Positions 1 through 6,390 of a stretch of DNA of 6,718 nt are shown piece by piece. This stretch comes from an uncultured Bacteroidales bacterium (GTDB lineage Bacteria; Bacteroidota; Bacteroidia; Bacteroidales; Muribaculaceae): contig USHH01000126.1 of assembly GCA_900554345.1 (NCBI GenBank), forward strand, positions 1-6,718, given 5' to 3'. The notes under the pieces are model-generated. The model was not told the origin of the DNA and ran no database searches. It saw only the letters and a program-made list of their open reading frames with translations. The position numbers and the translations under genes are program-made. Numbering within the stretch: the first letter of the stretch is position 1; every line of letters begins with the position of its first letter.

Positions 1-218
1 CCGTGTCGGGCGCCGCGATCGACCTCTACGACACCGACGGAGCCGTGGGCGCGGCACGCGGAGCCGGTATCGGCGCAGGCGTCTACGCCTCGCCGGCCGA
101 GGCATTCGCCTCCCTCGAGCGCAGGCTCACAACCGCGCCGCCGCCCGACCGCGCCCCGTATCTGGAGGCTTACTCCCATTGGAAGGAAATACTGAAAAAA
201 CAAACCGATAACAAATAA
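1..218 (+). CDS. xylB: Xylulokinase, C-terminal end (5' truncated by window)
   Basis: Only the last ~71 residues are in the window; the gene begins upstream. The product phosphorylates D-xylulose to D-xylulose 5-phosphate, the second step of the isomerase route of xylose use, in the cytoplasm. The visible tail contains SGAAIDLYDTDGAVGAA followed by RGAGIGAGVYAS, which matches the end of the FGGY-family sugar kinase fold as found in Bacteroidetes xylulokinases, and then a variable charged tail ending in KKQTDNK and TAA at 216-218. The GTG at 3-5 is an internal valine codon, not a start. The gene ends six bases before xylA, so the two are almost certainly one transcript. Assignment rests on the short tail plus the neighbour; another FGGY kinase is possible but unlikely beside xylA. 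Confidence 0.85.
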   Translation, partial: VSGAAIDLYDTDGAVGAARGAGIGAGVYASPAEAFASLERRLTTAPPPDRAPYLEAYSHWKEILKKQTDNK

Positions 219-224
219 GAAGAT

Positions 225-1541
225 ATGACGACAAAGGAATATTTCCCCAATATCGGGAAAATCAAGTTTGAGGGCACCGGAAGCTATAACCCGCTGGCCT
301 ACCGCTACTACGACGCCGACCGCATGGTGCTCGGCAAGCCCATGAAGGAGTGGCTGAAGTTCGCAATGGCCTGGTGGCACACGCTCACCGCCGAAGGTGG
401 CGACCAGTTTGGCGGCCCGACGAAGAAGTTCCCGTGGAACGAGGCTTCCGATCCCGTGCAGTCAGCGAAAGACAGGGCAGACGCCGGCTTCGAGATCATG
501 ACGAAGCTGGGCATCGGGTATTTCTGCTTCCACGACGTCGACCTCGTGGCCGAGGGCGACTCCATCGAGGAATACGAGCGCCGCATGAAGGAGATCACGG
601 CCTACATCAAGCAGAAGATGGCGGCCACCGGCATCAGGAACCTCTGGGGCACCGCCAATGTCTTCAGCCACGCCCGCTATATGAACGGCGCCGCCACCAA
701 TCCCGACTTCAATGTAGTGGCCCGCGCCGCCGTGCAGATCAGGAACGCCATCGACGCCACAATAGAGCTGGGTGGCACCAACTACGTGTTCTGGGGAGGC
801 CGCGAGGGCTACATGAGCCTGCTCAACACCGACCAGAAGCGCGAGAAGGAGCATCTCGCCATGATGCTCACGATGGCCCGCGACTACGCTCGCGCCAAGG
901 GCTTCACCGGCACCTTCCTCATCGAGCCGAAGCCCATGGAGCCCACGAAGCACCAGTATGACGTCGACACCGAGACGGTGATCGGTTTCCTCCGCGCCCA
1001 CGGCCTCGACAAGGACTTCAAGGTCAATATCGAGGTGAACCACGCCACGCTCGCCGGTCACACCTTCGAGCATGAGCTTGCAGTGGCCGTCGACAACGGC
1101 ATGCTCGGAAGCATCGACGCCAACCGCGGCGACTACCAGAACGGCTGGGACACCGACCAGTTCCCGATCGACAACTACGAGCTCACCCAGGCCATGCTCC
1201 AGATAATCCGCAACGGCGGCTTCGGCAACGGCGGCATCAATTTCGACGCCAAGACGCGCCGCAATTCCACCGATCTCGAGGATATCTTCATCGCTCACAT
1301 CTCCGGCATGGACGCCATGGCGCGCGCCCTGCTCTGCGCCGCCGACATCATCGAGAAGTCGCCCTACCGCAGGATGCTCGCCGAGCGCTACGCCTCGTTC
1401 GACTCCGGCGAGGGAAAGGCCTTCGAGGAGGGTGCCCTCTCGCTCACCGATCTCACGGCATACGCCGCCGCCCACGGAGAGCCCGCCGCCACCTCCGGCA
1501 AGCAGGAGCTCTACGAGGCCATCATCAACATGTATTGCTGA
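225..1541 (+). CDS. xylA: Xylose isomerase (class II)
   Basis: Interconverts D-xylose and D-xylulose in the cytoplasm, using two divalent metal ions. The 438-residue length and the extended N-terminus (YFPNIGKIKFEGTGSYNPLA) are those of class II enzymes. Visible signatures are FHDVDL (H103, D106), VFWGGREGY at 188-196, LIEPKPMEP at 232-240 (E234, K236), NIEVNHATLAGH (E270, H273), SIDANRGD (D298), GWDTDQFP (D309, D311) and INFDAKTRR (D341). These match the catalytic His/Asp pair, the catalytic Lys and both metal sites of the family, so the enzyme should be active. ATG at 225 follows the xylB stop by six bases and gives the normal family N-terminus. No strong Shine-Dalgarno is seen, as usual for Bacteroidetes. 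The gene is probably co-transcribed with xylB from a promoter upstream of the window. Confidence 0.98.
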   Translation: MTTKEYFPNIGKIKFEGTGSYNPLAYRYYDADRMVLGKPMKEWLKFAMAWWHTLTAEGGDQFGGPTKKFPWNEASDPVQSAKDRADAGFEIMTKLGIGYFCFHDVDLVAEGDSIEEYERRMKEITAYIKQKMAATGIRNLWGTANVFSHARYMNGAATNPDFNVVARAAVQIRNAIDATIELGGTNYVFWGGREGYMSLLNTDQKREKEHLAMMLTMARDYARAKGFTGTFLIEPKPMEPTKHQYDVDTETVIGFLRAHGLDKDFKVNIEVNHATLAGHTFEHELAVAVDNGMLGSIDANRGDYQNGWDTDQFPIDNYELTQAMLQIIRNGGFGNGGINFDAKTRRNSTDLEDIFIAHISGMDAMARALLCAADIIEKSPYRRMLAERYASFDSGEGKAFEEGALSLTDLTAYAAAHGEPAATSGKQELYEAIINMYC

Positions 1542-1572
1542 TACTGGTCAGTAACATTAACCAGTTGAAACC

Positions 1573-1617
1573 CCGGCTTGTAGGGACATGCCTCCGGCAT
1601 GTGTCCCCGCAAGCCGG
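1573..1617 (+). repeat. Long hairpin behind xylA, REP-like palindrome copy 1
   Basis: CCGGCTTG (1573-1580) pairs perfectly with CAAGCCGG (1610-1617). Inside, ACATGCC (1586-1592) pairs with GGCATGT (1596-1602) around a TCC loop, and GGG/CCC pair around a two-base GT bulge. The element starts with TGTAGGGAC (1579-1587), the same 9-mer that opens a second palindrome at 3906. The shared head and differing stem suggest a dispersed intergenic palindrome family (inference). It sits 32 bases behind the xylA stop and could also terminate or stabilise the xylBA message, although only a weak T-rich stretch (ATTCTTATTA) follows. A small ACTGGT/ACCAGT pair (1543-1548, 1560-1565) lies just upstream. Nothing else is recognisable in the rest of the 1542-1674 gap apart from the promoter candidate. 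Confidence 0.7.
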
Positions 1618-1641
1618 ATTCTTATTATGCAGGCTGATTGG

Positions 1642-1670
1642 TTGCGGTTGGCTGAAAATTTGTAATTTTG
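1642..1670 (+). promoter_or_regulatory. Candidate Bacteroidetes promoter for tex
   Basis: TAATTTTG (1663-1670) fits the Bacteroidetes -7 consensus TAnnTTTG. A TTG at 1642-1644 lies 18 bases upstream, slightly short of the usual 19-21. The expected transcription start would fall almost on the ATG at 1675, so the box either drives a leaderless message or is fortuitous. Confidence 0.35.
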
Positions 1671-1674
1671 AGGC

Positions 1675-1917
1675 ATGAATCAGAATACAGACACCACAAC
1701 CGATATATCGAAGGCTGTCGCCTCGCGCCTCTCCCTGCCGGAGGGGAAGGTGGCGGCCACTATCCGTCTGCTTGACGGCGGAGCCACCGTACCCTTCGCG
1801 CTCTCGTTAATGCCCCGTCCCTTCCCCCAGCCGTTACCGCAAGGAAGCCACCGGAGCCCTCGACGAGACACAGGTACGCGCCATCGAGACCACCCTGAAG
1901 ACCGTCAGGGAGCTTGA
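1675..1917 (+). pseudogene. tex: tex N-terminal fragment (before frameshift)
   Basis: This frame carries the first ~41 residues of Tex: an N-terminal helical start, then LPEGKVAATIRLLDGGATVPF, which matches the family's beginning (the residues leading to TVPF-I/A-SRYRKE). After PF the frame runs through unrelated residues (ALSLMPRPF, PQPLPQGS) to a stop at 1915-1917. The true continuation SRYRKEATGALDE is read one frame over from 1829. The shift needs skipping of one base between 1811 and the stop, because the downstream frame has a TAA at 1808-1810. The ATG at 1675 gives the expected family N-terminus. It is either a real lesion or a sequencing/assembly error in the CCCCC run at 1824-1828; see the main tex entry. 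Confidence 0.8.
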
Positions 1918-1963
1918 CGACCGCAAGGAGTTCGTCAGAGAGGCCATCACCAATGCCGGAGCC

Positions 1964-3871
1964 ATGACCGACGCCATCCGGCGCCGGCTCGACGAGGCCG
2001 CCACCATGACGGAGGTGGAGGACATCTACGCCCCCTTCAAGCCGAAGAGGCGTACTCGCGCCACCGTGGCCCGAGAGCGCGGCCTCGAGCCGCTCGCAAA
2101 GATCATCATGGCCGGCAGGACAGCCGATCTCGATGCCGCGGCGGGGAGATTCATCTCCCATCCCGATGTGGCCGACCCGGAGGCAGCCCTTCAGGGCGCC
2201 TCCGACATCATCGCCGAGTGGGCGTCGGAGTCGACGCGCCTGCGCAACATGGCCCGCAACGCCTACCGTCGTCAGGGCACCCTCGCGACTGCGGTCGTAA
2301 AGGGGAAGGAGGAGGCGCTCTCTGCTTCGCAGTCGGCCGTCTACGGCGACTTCTCGTCGCCGGTGCGCCGCATCCTCTCCCATCAGTATCTCGCCCTTCG
2401 GCGCGCCGAGAGCGAGGGGCTCGTGAAGGTGAGATACAAGCTCGACGACGCCACCGCTTCCTTACCCGACGCCATGGCGGAGGCCTTCACGCCCCGCGGA
2501 GCCGCGAAGGAATGCGGAGGAGTGATAGCCGGCGCCGTGGCCGACTCGTGCAGGCGGCTGATATGCCCGTCGGTGGAGAATGAGGTCTCAGCCGGGCTCA
2601 AGGAGGAGGCCGACAGGGTGGCCATCGACATCTTCTCGCAGAACCTCCGGCAGCTGCTTCTGGCTTCGCCGCTGAAGGGATGCCGGGTGCTGGCCCTTGA
2701 CCCCGGCTACCGCACCGGCTGCAAGGTGGTGGCCCTCGACGAGCAGGGTGCGCTGCTCGGCGACGGGGTGGTCTATCCCACGCCGCCGCGCCGCGACACC
2801 GCTGGGGCTCACGCCGCGCTCTCCGGCATGGTGGAGCGCTACCGGCTCAACGCCGTGGCCGTGGGCAACGGCACGGCGTCGCGCGAGACCGTCGACTTCA
2901 TTAAGAAGAGCGCCCTTGTGGCCGACAACATGATATTCGTGGTGAGCGAGGACGGCGCCTCGGTCTATTCCGCGTCGGAGATTGCGAGGAAGGAGTTTCC
3001 CGATAAGGATGTCACCGTCCGCGGCGCCGTCTCCATCGGTCGGCGCCTCATCGACCCGCTTGCCGAACTGGTGAAGATCGACCCCAAGTCGATCGGTGTG
3101 GGGCAATACCAGCACGACGTCGACCAGGCGAAGCTGAAGGAGGCACTCGACTACACGGTGATGAGCTGCGTCAACGCCGTGGGCGTCGATGTCAACACCG
3201 CCTCGGCGAGTCTCCTCTCCTACGTTTCCGGCATCGGCCCGGCGCTGGCCGCCAACATCGTGGCCTACCGCACGGAGAACGGCCCTTTCCCCTCGCGTGC
3301 CGCGTTGAAGAAGGTGCCGCGCTTCGGCGACAAGGCATTCGAGCTCGCCGCCGGATTCCTCCGCGTCAGCGGTGGCAGGGAGCCTCTCGACAACACCGGC
3401 ATACATCCCGAGAGCTATGGCATCGTGAAGGCGATGGCCGGTATGGCCGGAGTGCCTGCTAAGGAGCTTCCCGGCAATGTGGAATTGCTGGGGGAATTTG
3501 ACGCCACGGCCCTTGCCGACAGCGGCCTCGGCGGACGCGCCACGATCGCCGACATCATCGAGGAGCTGAAGAAGCCGGGACGAGACCCGCGCGTCGACAA
3601 CGCCGCCACTCTGTTCACTCCCGACATCGACTCCTTCGAGCAGCTGCACGCTGGCATGAAGCTACATGGCGTCGTCACCAACATCACAGCATTCGGCGCC
3701 TTCGTCGACCTCGGCATCAAGGAGAATGGGCTGCTCCATATCTCGAAGATCAGCCGCAAGCGCGTGGGTGCTGTCTCCGACGTGCTGCATATCGGCGACC
3801 GGATTGAGGTGTATGTCACTGATGTCGATGCCGCCCGCCGCCGCATCAGCCTCTCGATGTTCCCTGCATAA
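1964..3871 (+). CDS. tex: Tex-family RNA-binding transcription accessory protein, main part
   Basis: Tex is a cytoplasmic nucleic-acid-binding protein linked to transcription and RNA turnover. From the first in-frame ATG this open frame gives 635 residues; homologous sequence already begins at 1829 (SRYRKEATG), so the intact ancestor ran 1675-3871, about 730 residues, close to family length. Domains in order: helical N-terminal region with DIYAPFKPKRRTRA (20-33); a YqgF/RNase H-like domain from about 240 (RVLALDPGYRTGCKVVALD); the Tex signature GASVYSASEIARKEFP (331-346) and KSIGVGQYQHDV (375-386); helix-hairpin-helix motifs around 411-470 (LSYVSGIGPALAANIVAYR); and a C-terminal S1 domain (562-632, with ITAFGAFVDLGIKENGLLHIS). 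Everything after the frameshift is undamaged. If the frameshift is real, translation would have to start inside the gene (ATG 1964) without the N-terminus; if it is an error, the protein is whole. Confidence 0.93.
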   Translation: MTDAIRRRLDEAATMTEVEDIYAPFKPKRRTRATVARERGLEPLAKIIMAGRTADLDAAAGRFISHPDVADPEAALQGASDIIAEWASESTRLRNMARNAYRRQGTLATAVVKGKEEALSASQSAVYGDFSSPVRRILSHQYLALRRAESEGLVKVRYKLDDATASLPDAMAEAFTPRGAAKECGGVIAGAVADSCRRLICPSVENEVSAGLKEEADRVAIDIFSQNLRQLLLASPLKGCRVLALDPGYRTGCKVVALDEQGALLGDGVVYPTPPRRDTAGAHAALSGMVERYRLNAVAVGNGTASRETVDFIKKSALVADNMIFVVSEDGASVYSASEIARKEFPDKDVTVRGAVSIGRRLIDPLAELVKIDPKSIGVGQYQHDVDQAKLKEALDYTVMSCVNAVGVDVNTASASLLSYVSGIGPALAANIVAYRTENGPFPSRAALKKVPRFGDKAFELAAGFLRVSGGREPLDNTGIHPESYGIVKAMAGMAGVPAKELPGNVELLGEFDATALADSGLGGRATIADIIEELKKPGRDPRVDNAATLFTPDIDSFEQLHAGMKLHGVVTNITAFGAFVDLGIKENGLLHISKISRKRVGAVSDVLHIGDRIEVYVTDVDAARRRISLSMFPA

Positions 3872-3881
3872 TATTGTGATT

Positions 3882-4667
3882 ATGAATCAAATGCCAAATA
3901 TGGTCTGTAGGGACGCTTTTCAAAGCGTCCGCCTGTCCGAAACAATCCTGTCGGCCACCGGCCTGCTGGCTCCGGGCGTGGAATACGGGTGGACGGCTCC
4001 GCTGGCAGAAGACGCCGACCCGGTGAAGGCCGTCGGTGCCGTCGTGCCGGTCCAGACCCATTCATTGAATGTCGGCGTGCTCACGGAGCCCCGGCAGTCA
4101 TTTCCTGACACCGACGCCCTGATTACGCGCCTTCGCGGCGTGGCCATCGGTGTGCGCACCGCCGACTGCATCCCGGTGCTGCTCTATGCTCCCGACATAG
4201 AGGCCGTCGCCGCCGTGCATGCGGGCTGGCGCGGCACTGTCGGCGATATCGTCGGCGCCACAGTCTCGCGTCTCGAGGCTATGGGTGCCGACGCGGGGCG
4301 GATCAAGGCTCATGTCGGCATCGGCATCTGCGGCGACTGCTTCGAGGTGGGCTCCGAGCTCGCGGAATGCTTCAAGGAGGCCGGTCTGGGCGGCTTCGTG
4401 CTGCCGGGCCCGTTCACCGACCCTCTCACCGGCGAGCCCATGGATCCCGGCCGCAGTCATATCGACCTTCGAGGCGCCAACGTCTCGCATCTGCTCCGCA
4501 GGGGCATTCCTGAGGCCAACATCACAGTGGCACCTGAATGCACCCGCTGCAGCGTGATAGCTCCCGGCCCCGGTGCTGCCGTCCGTCTCCCGTCCTGGCG
4601 CCGTGACCACGGCACCTCGCGACGCATGCTCACCTGGATCCGCCTTCGCGAAGAGTGTCCTTCCTGA
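3882..4667 (+). CDS. pgeF: Peptidoglycan editing factor PgeF (COG1496 / YfiH, multicopper-oxidase-like fold)
   Basis: Members of this family remove wrongly built cell-wall precursors (E. coli YfiH cleaves L-Ser-containing muropeptide precursors), and related proteins act on purine nucleosides. Key features from ATG 3882 (261 aa): VVPVQTHSLNVG with H60, GVRTADCIPVLLY with C96, AVHAGWRGTV with H113, which are the His/Cys/His active site; then GIGICGDCFEVG (147-157) and the terminal APECTRCS and SWRRDHGTSRRM block. Length is normal. In-frame ATGs at 3882, 3891 and 3900 are all possible starts. No ATG lies between 3903 and the conserved region, so any of them makes the palindrome at 3906-3935 coding (roughly CRDAFQSVRL). 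The gene follows tex by ten bases, probably as one transcript. The last codons (ECPS, stop 4665-4667) overlap a detached sanA tail on the other strand. Confidence 0.93.
   Translation: MNQMPNMVCRDAFQSVRLSETILSATGLLAPGVEYGWTAPLAEDADPVKAVGAVVPVQTHSLNVGVLTEPRQSFPDTDALITRLRGVAIGVRTADCIPVLLYAPDIEAVAAVHAGWRGTVGDIVGATVSRLEAMGADAGRIKAHVGIGICGDCFEVGSELAECFKEAGLGGFVLPGPFTDPLTGEPMDPGRSHIDLRGANVSHLLRRGIPEANITVAPECTRCSVIAPGPGAAVRLPSWRRDHGTSRRMLTWIRLREECPS
3906..3935 (+). repeat. REP-like palindrome copy 2, inside the pgeF N-terminus
   Basis: TGTAGGGAC (3906-3914) repeats the head of the xylA-tex hairpin. GGACGCTTT (3911-3919) and AAAGCGTCC (3922-3930) form a perfect inverted repeat around a two-base centre, followed by GCCTGTCC. 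It lies downstream of the only plausible ATG starts of pgeF and stays open in the pgeF frame. Membership of a dispersed family is inferred from the shared 9-mer and similar layout. Confidence 0.65.
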
Positions 4668-4702
4668 TGTCGGGACGGCGGTGGGGCACGATGTCGAGAA
4701 AC
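4655..4702 (-). repeat. Direct repeat, left copy: detached sanA 3' end
   Basis: This segment aligns without gaps to 6401-6448, with 42 of 48 bases identical; the first 13 bases and the last 13 bases (4690-4702) are identical. On the - strand it reads FLDIVPHRRPDIRKDT, against FLDILTNRHPDFRKDT at the end of the sanA gene, so it is a leftover C-terminus of a sanA homologue with no gene attached. Reading further upstream in that frame (LRNK before FLDI) meets a stop at about 4714. The first 13 bases lie within the end of pgeF (stop 4665-4667). Confidence 0.8.
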
Positions 4703-4756
4703 TTATTGCGTAGCTAATCCTTCATCGCTTTTTCATTGATCGTTCAATAAGTGTAA

Positions 4757-5566
4757 TCAGTCGATACCGAAAATATGTCTTAGTTTATTGGCCTCGGTCT
4801 GAAGTTTTCCGGGATTGGTTGTTTTCAGTTTTTGAAGATTCTGAATCTTCCATTTATTATGTCGTTGACTCCTTTTATGAGGTTGTCTCTTGTCATCTCG
4901 AATTCCTCATAGCTGAACGTAATATCGCTCATCCCTATGAACTGATTTTCCATCGCCTCCCTCTGATTTATAAGATTGGGTGAGAAAGATTCATGAATAG
5001 GCCTGTCGCTACCGAGGAGACAGAATATAATCCCATACTTGACTGCTGACAATGGAATATCCATGTGTCTCACATCGAATAAATCTCGTGGATGTTGACG
5101 AGAAAGGGCGGCAGAGATTTTGCCGCCATACAGTTGCGGTAGCGATACTATATGTGCATCTACTTCCATGCCGAACAGACTCTGAGCCTTTTCGCATAAA
5201 AGGATATAGGTTGGCATCACCGCATACCAGACCTCTCTTGGTCTGGTTGACCTCTATCTTTACCTGACAGCCTTGTCGCTCACAGGTGATTTTACATATA
5301 TCAAGACGCGGTATGATTCTTATATCATGAAAACTTCGCAGGGCCTTGTCGGCTATTCTCATCAGTGACTCATTGATATGAGTCAGACTGGTTGTCCTGT
5401 CTTCCAAGGGGATATACGTCACATCAATATCGACCGAAAGACGGCTTAGATTTTTAACGAACAGATTGATGGCCGTGCCGCCATGGACGGCAAAGCATTC
5501 CTCGTCAGTAACAAACGGCAATATTCTTAGCAGGAGTTCTACTTTCTTACGATATACATCATTCAT
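4757..5566 (-). pseudogene. abiEii: AbiEii/AbiGii-type nucleotidyltransferase toxin, frameshifted and internally deleted
   Basis: Type IV toxin partner of AbiEi, a nucleotidyltransferase-fold protein that blocks growth when unrestrained. ATG 5566 overlaps the abiEi stop by eight bases, the usual translational coupling. N-terminal frame: FAVHGGTAINLF (HGG 28-30), SVDIDVTY (D46, D48), KIEVNQTKRGL (103-113). It then goes wrong (CGDANLYPF) and ends at 5009. The correct sequence continues one frame over from about 5222: MPTYILLCEKAQ, LPQLYGGKISAALSRQ, HPRDLFDV, HESFSPNL, SYEEFEMTRDNL, up to VNDII near 4860. There it runs out of frame to a stop at 4825. Back in the first frame, from about 4855, KWKIQNLQKLKTTNPGK and a tail ending FGID with TGA (4759-4757) give the family's C-terminal end. 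I estimate about 25-40 residues between VNDII and KWK are missing. Two independent lesions make an active toxin unlikely. Confidence 0.88.
5226..5247. repeat. Perfect inverted repeat at the abiEii frameshift site
   Basis: ACCAGACC (5226-5233) and GGTCTGGT (5240-5247) are perfect inverted copies around six bases. On the - strand they encode NQTKRGLV, exactly where the toxin reading frame is lost. Confidence 0.75.
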
Positions 5567-6314
5567 AGTCGGCAAGTTCTTTAGGTATTATAATATTATA
5601 ACTGGCATTCTTCACTCCACCTTTGTAATAACTTCTCGTTCCAGATCCCAATGAAATCTTGGAAAGGTCAAGTTTAGCGAACCATCGGTGTCCCGCTTTC
5701 TCTGCCAGATAAAGGAACATTCTTTTAACTTTCACGGATGTGCAATTCTCTAAAAGCTGCTGAACCAGGGCGGATCTCAGAGAGGTGAGCATTTCCATCA
5801 AATAGTAGACATCCAGTAGATTATAATTGGTTGGCGACAGCAGCAGACATTCCATAATTGCCCTTTCGGGAGAGGCCACTGTCAATTGCTTGCCGTTATA
5901 TTCCAGTTGTTCGATACCCGCGTTTCCGAATATTTTGGTTGATACCTCAACAATACGCATATCAAGGTCTGCCATAGTGATCCACTTTGGAAGCCTCGGT
6001 CTGACCGGCGAGAATATTACGGCAGTTGGTTTTCCCATACAGACATAATGTGAAAATCCTCTTAATTCCAATGCCGAAGCAGCTCCGATATGGTATGAAA
6101 GTTTGCTTTGGCTTTGATATGAGGCAAGTATTCCGTAAAGAGTCGGGGTATCTCCGACGAAAGTATAGACTCCTGTAGCGACGCGATGAAGCCATCCCGA
6201 TTCGGTATAGTCGGAGATTTCGCTTCTGCTTAAACCTGATTTTTCAAGCCATGATGTAAGCAGTATTCCGTCGGAAGGAATTTGTTGGCGTATGCTGTTT
6301 ATCTTGGTTCCCAT
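5559..6314 (-). CDS. abiEi: AbiEi-family type IV antitoxin / transcriptional repressor
   Basis: Antitoxin of the AbiE phage-defence pair; in studied systems it represses its own operon and counters AbiEii without binding it. The 251-residue protein has the family layout: an N-terminal winged-helix segment at about 17-52 (LTSWLEKSGLSRSEISDY, then GWLHRVATGVYTF), a middle region SYHIGAASALELRGFSHYV (73-91), and a C-terminal domain with ASPERAIMECLLLSP (147-161), TSVKVKRMFLYLAEKAGHRW (192-211), LGSGTRS and the closing IIIPKEL. No damage is visible. ATG 6314 lies just behind a good promoter and gives the usual family start (MGTKINSIRQQ). The stop (5561-5559) overlaps the abiEii start. With the toxin gene broken, it may now serve only as a repressor or orphan antitoxin. 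Confidence 0.93.
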   Translation of the reverse strand: MGTKINSIRQQIPSDGILLTSWLEKSGLSRSEISDYTESGWLHRVATGVYTFVGDTPTLYGILASYQSQSKLSYHIGAASALELRGFSHYVCMGKPTAVIFSPVRPRLPKWITMADLDMRIVEVSTKIFGNAGIEQLEYNGKQLTVASPERAIMECLLLSPTNYNLLDVYYLMEMLTSLRSALVQQLLENCTSVKVKRMFLYLAEKAGHRWFAKLDLSKISLGSGTRSYYKGGVKNASYNIIIPKELADYE

Positions 6315-6333
6315 TTCGGAATGATTAACATTG

Positions 6334-6365
6334 CAAAATTAGCACTAAAATAAATAAATGCCAAA
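6334..6365 (-). promoter_or_regulatory. Bacteroidetes-type promoter of abiEi-abiEii
   Basis: On the - strand TTTG (6365-6362) is followed after 20 bases by TAATTTTG (6341-6334), matching the -33 TTTG and -7 TAnnTTTG elements with ideal spacing. Transcription would start near 6327, leaving a leader of about 13 bases before the abiEi ATG. Confidence 0.7.
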
Positions 6366-6380
6366 TATTCCAAAATATTT
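6363..6380. promoter_or_regulatory. Inverted repeat over the abiEi -33 element, possible AbiEi operator
   Basis: AAATATT (6363-6369), four bases, AATATTT (6374-6380) form a perfect inverted repeat that overlaps the -33 box. A smaller one, AATG-N5-CATT (6320-6332), covers the expected start of transcription. AbiEi proteins are known to bind inverted repeats in their own promoter; that these are the sites is inference, and short AT-only repeats arise by chance. Confidence 0.35.
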
Positions 6381-6390
6381 TCGTTATGCA

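Noticed and set aside
462..1475. Long open frame on the - strand opposite xylA
   Set aside because: It is a by-product of GC-rich codon use; xylA covers the same bases with complete active-site motifs, and the antisense product is a low-complexity mix of Val, Gly, Ala, Asp and His.
1573..1617. Classical rho-independent terminator of xylBA
   Set aside because: The stem is strong but is not followed by a run of T, only a mixed ATTCTTATTA; kept as a hairpin/repeat with a possible 3'-end role.
1811..1917. Programmed +1 frameshift in tex
   Set aside because: The CCC-C slip site has no stop codon, stimulatory sequence or known precedent in tex, and the site also has 27 extra bases in a conserved motif; mutation or sequencing error is simpler.
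2588..3649. Long open frame on the - strand opposite tex
   Set aside because: Same GC-driven shadow; Tex domains run through the whole stretch and the antisense protein shows no motif.
3666..3881. Upstream extension of the pgeF frame inside tex
   Set aside because: This is out-of-frame tex sequence rich in Ser/Arg/Cys; family similarity in pgeF starts after 3940.
4701..4752. 8-bp inverted repeat ACTTATTG / CAATAAGT with a small ATTGA/TCAAT hairpin inside
   Set aside because: It starts at the edge of the left sanA repeat, but is short, has a 36-base spacer, has no partner at 6400 and no T-run; too weak to call an element end or terminator.
5009..5220. Two separate small genes instead of one abiEii
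   Set aside because: The pieces join into consecutive parts of one AbiEii protein with a single frame change; the GTG at 5220 is only a coincidental start.
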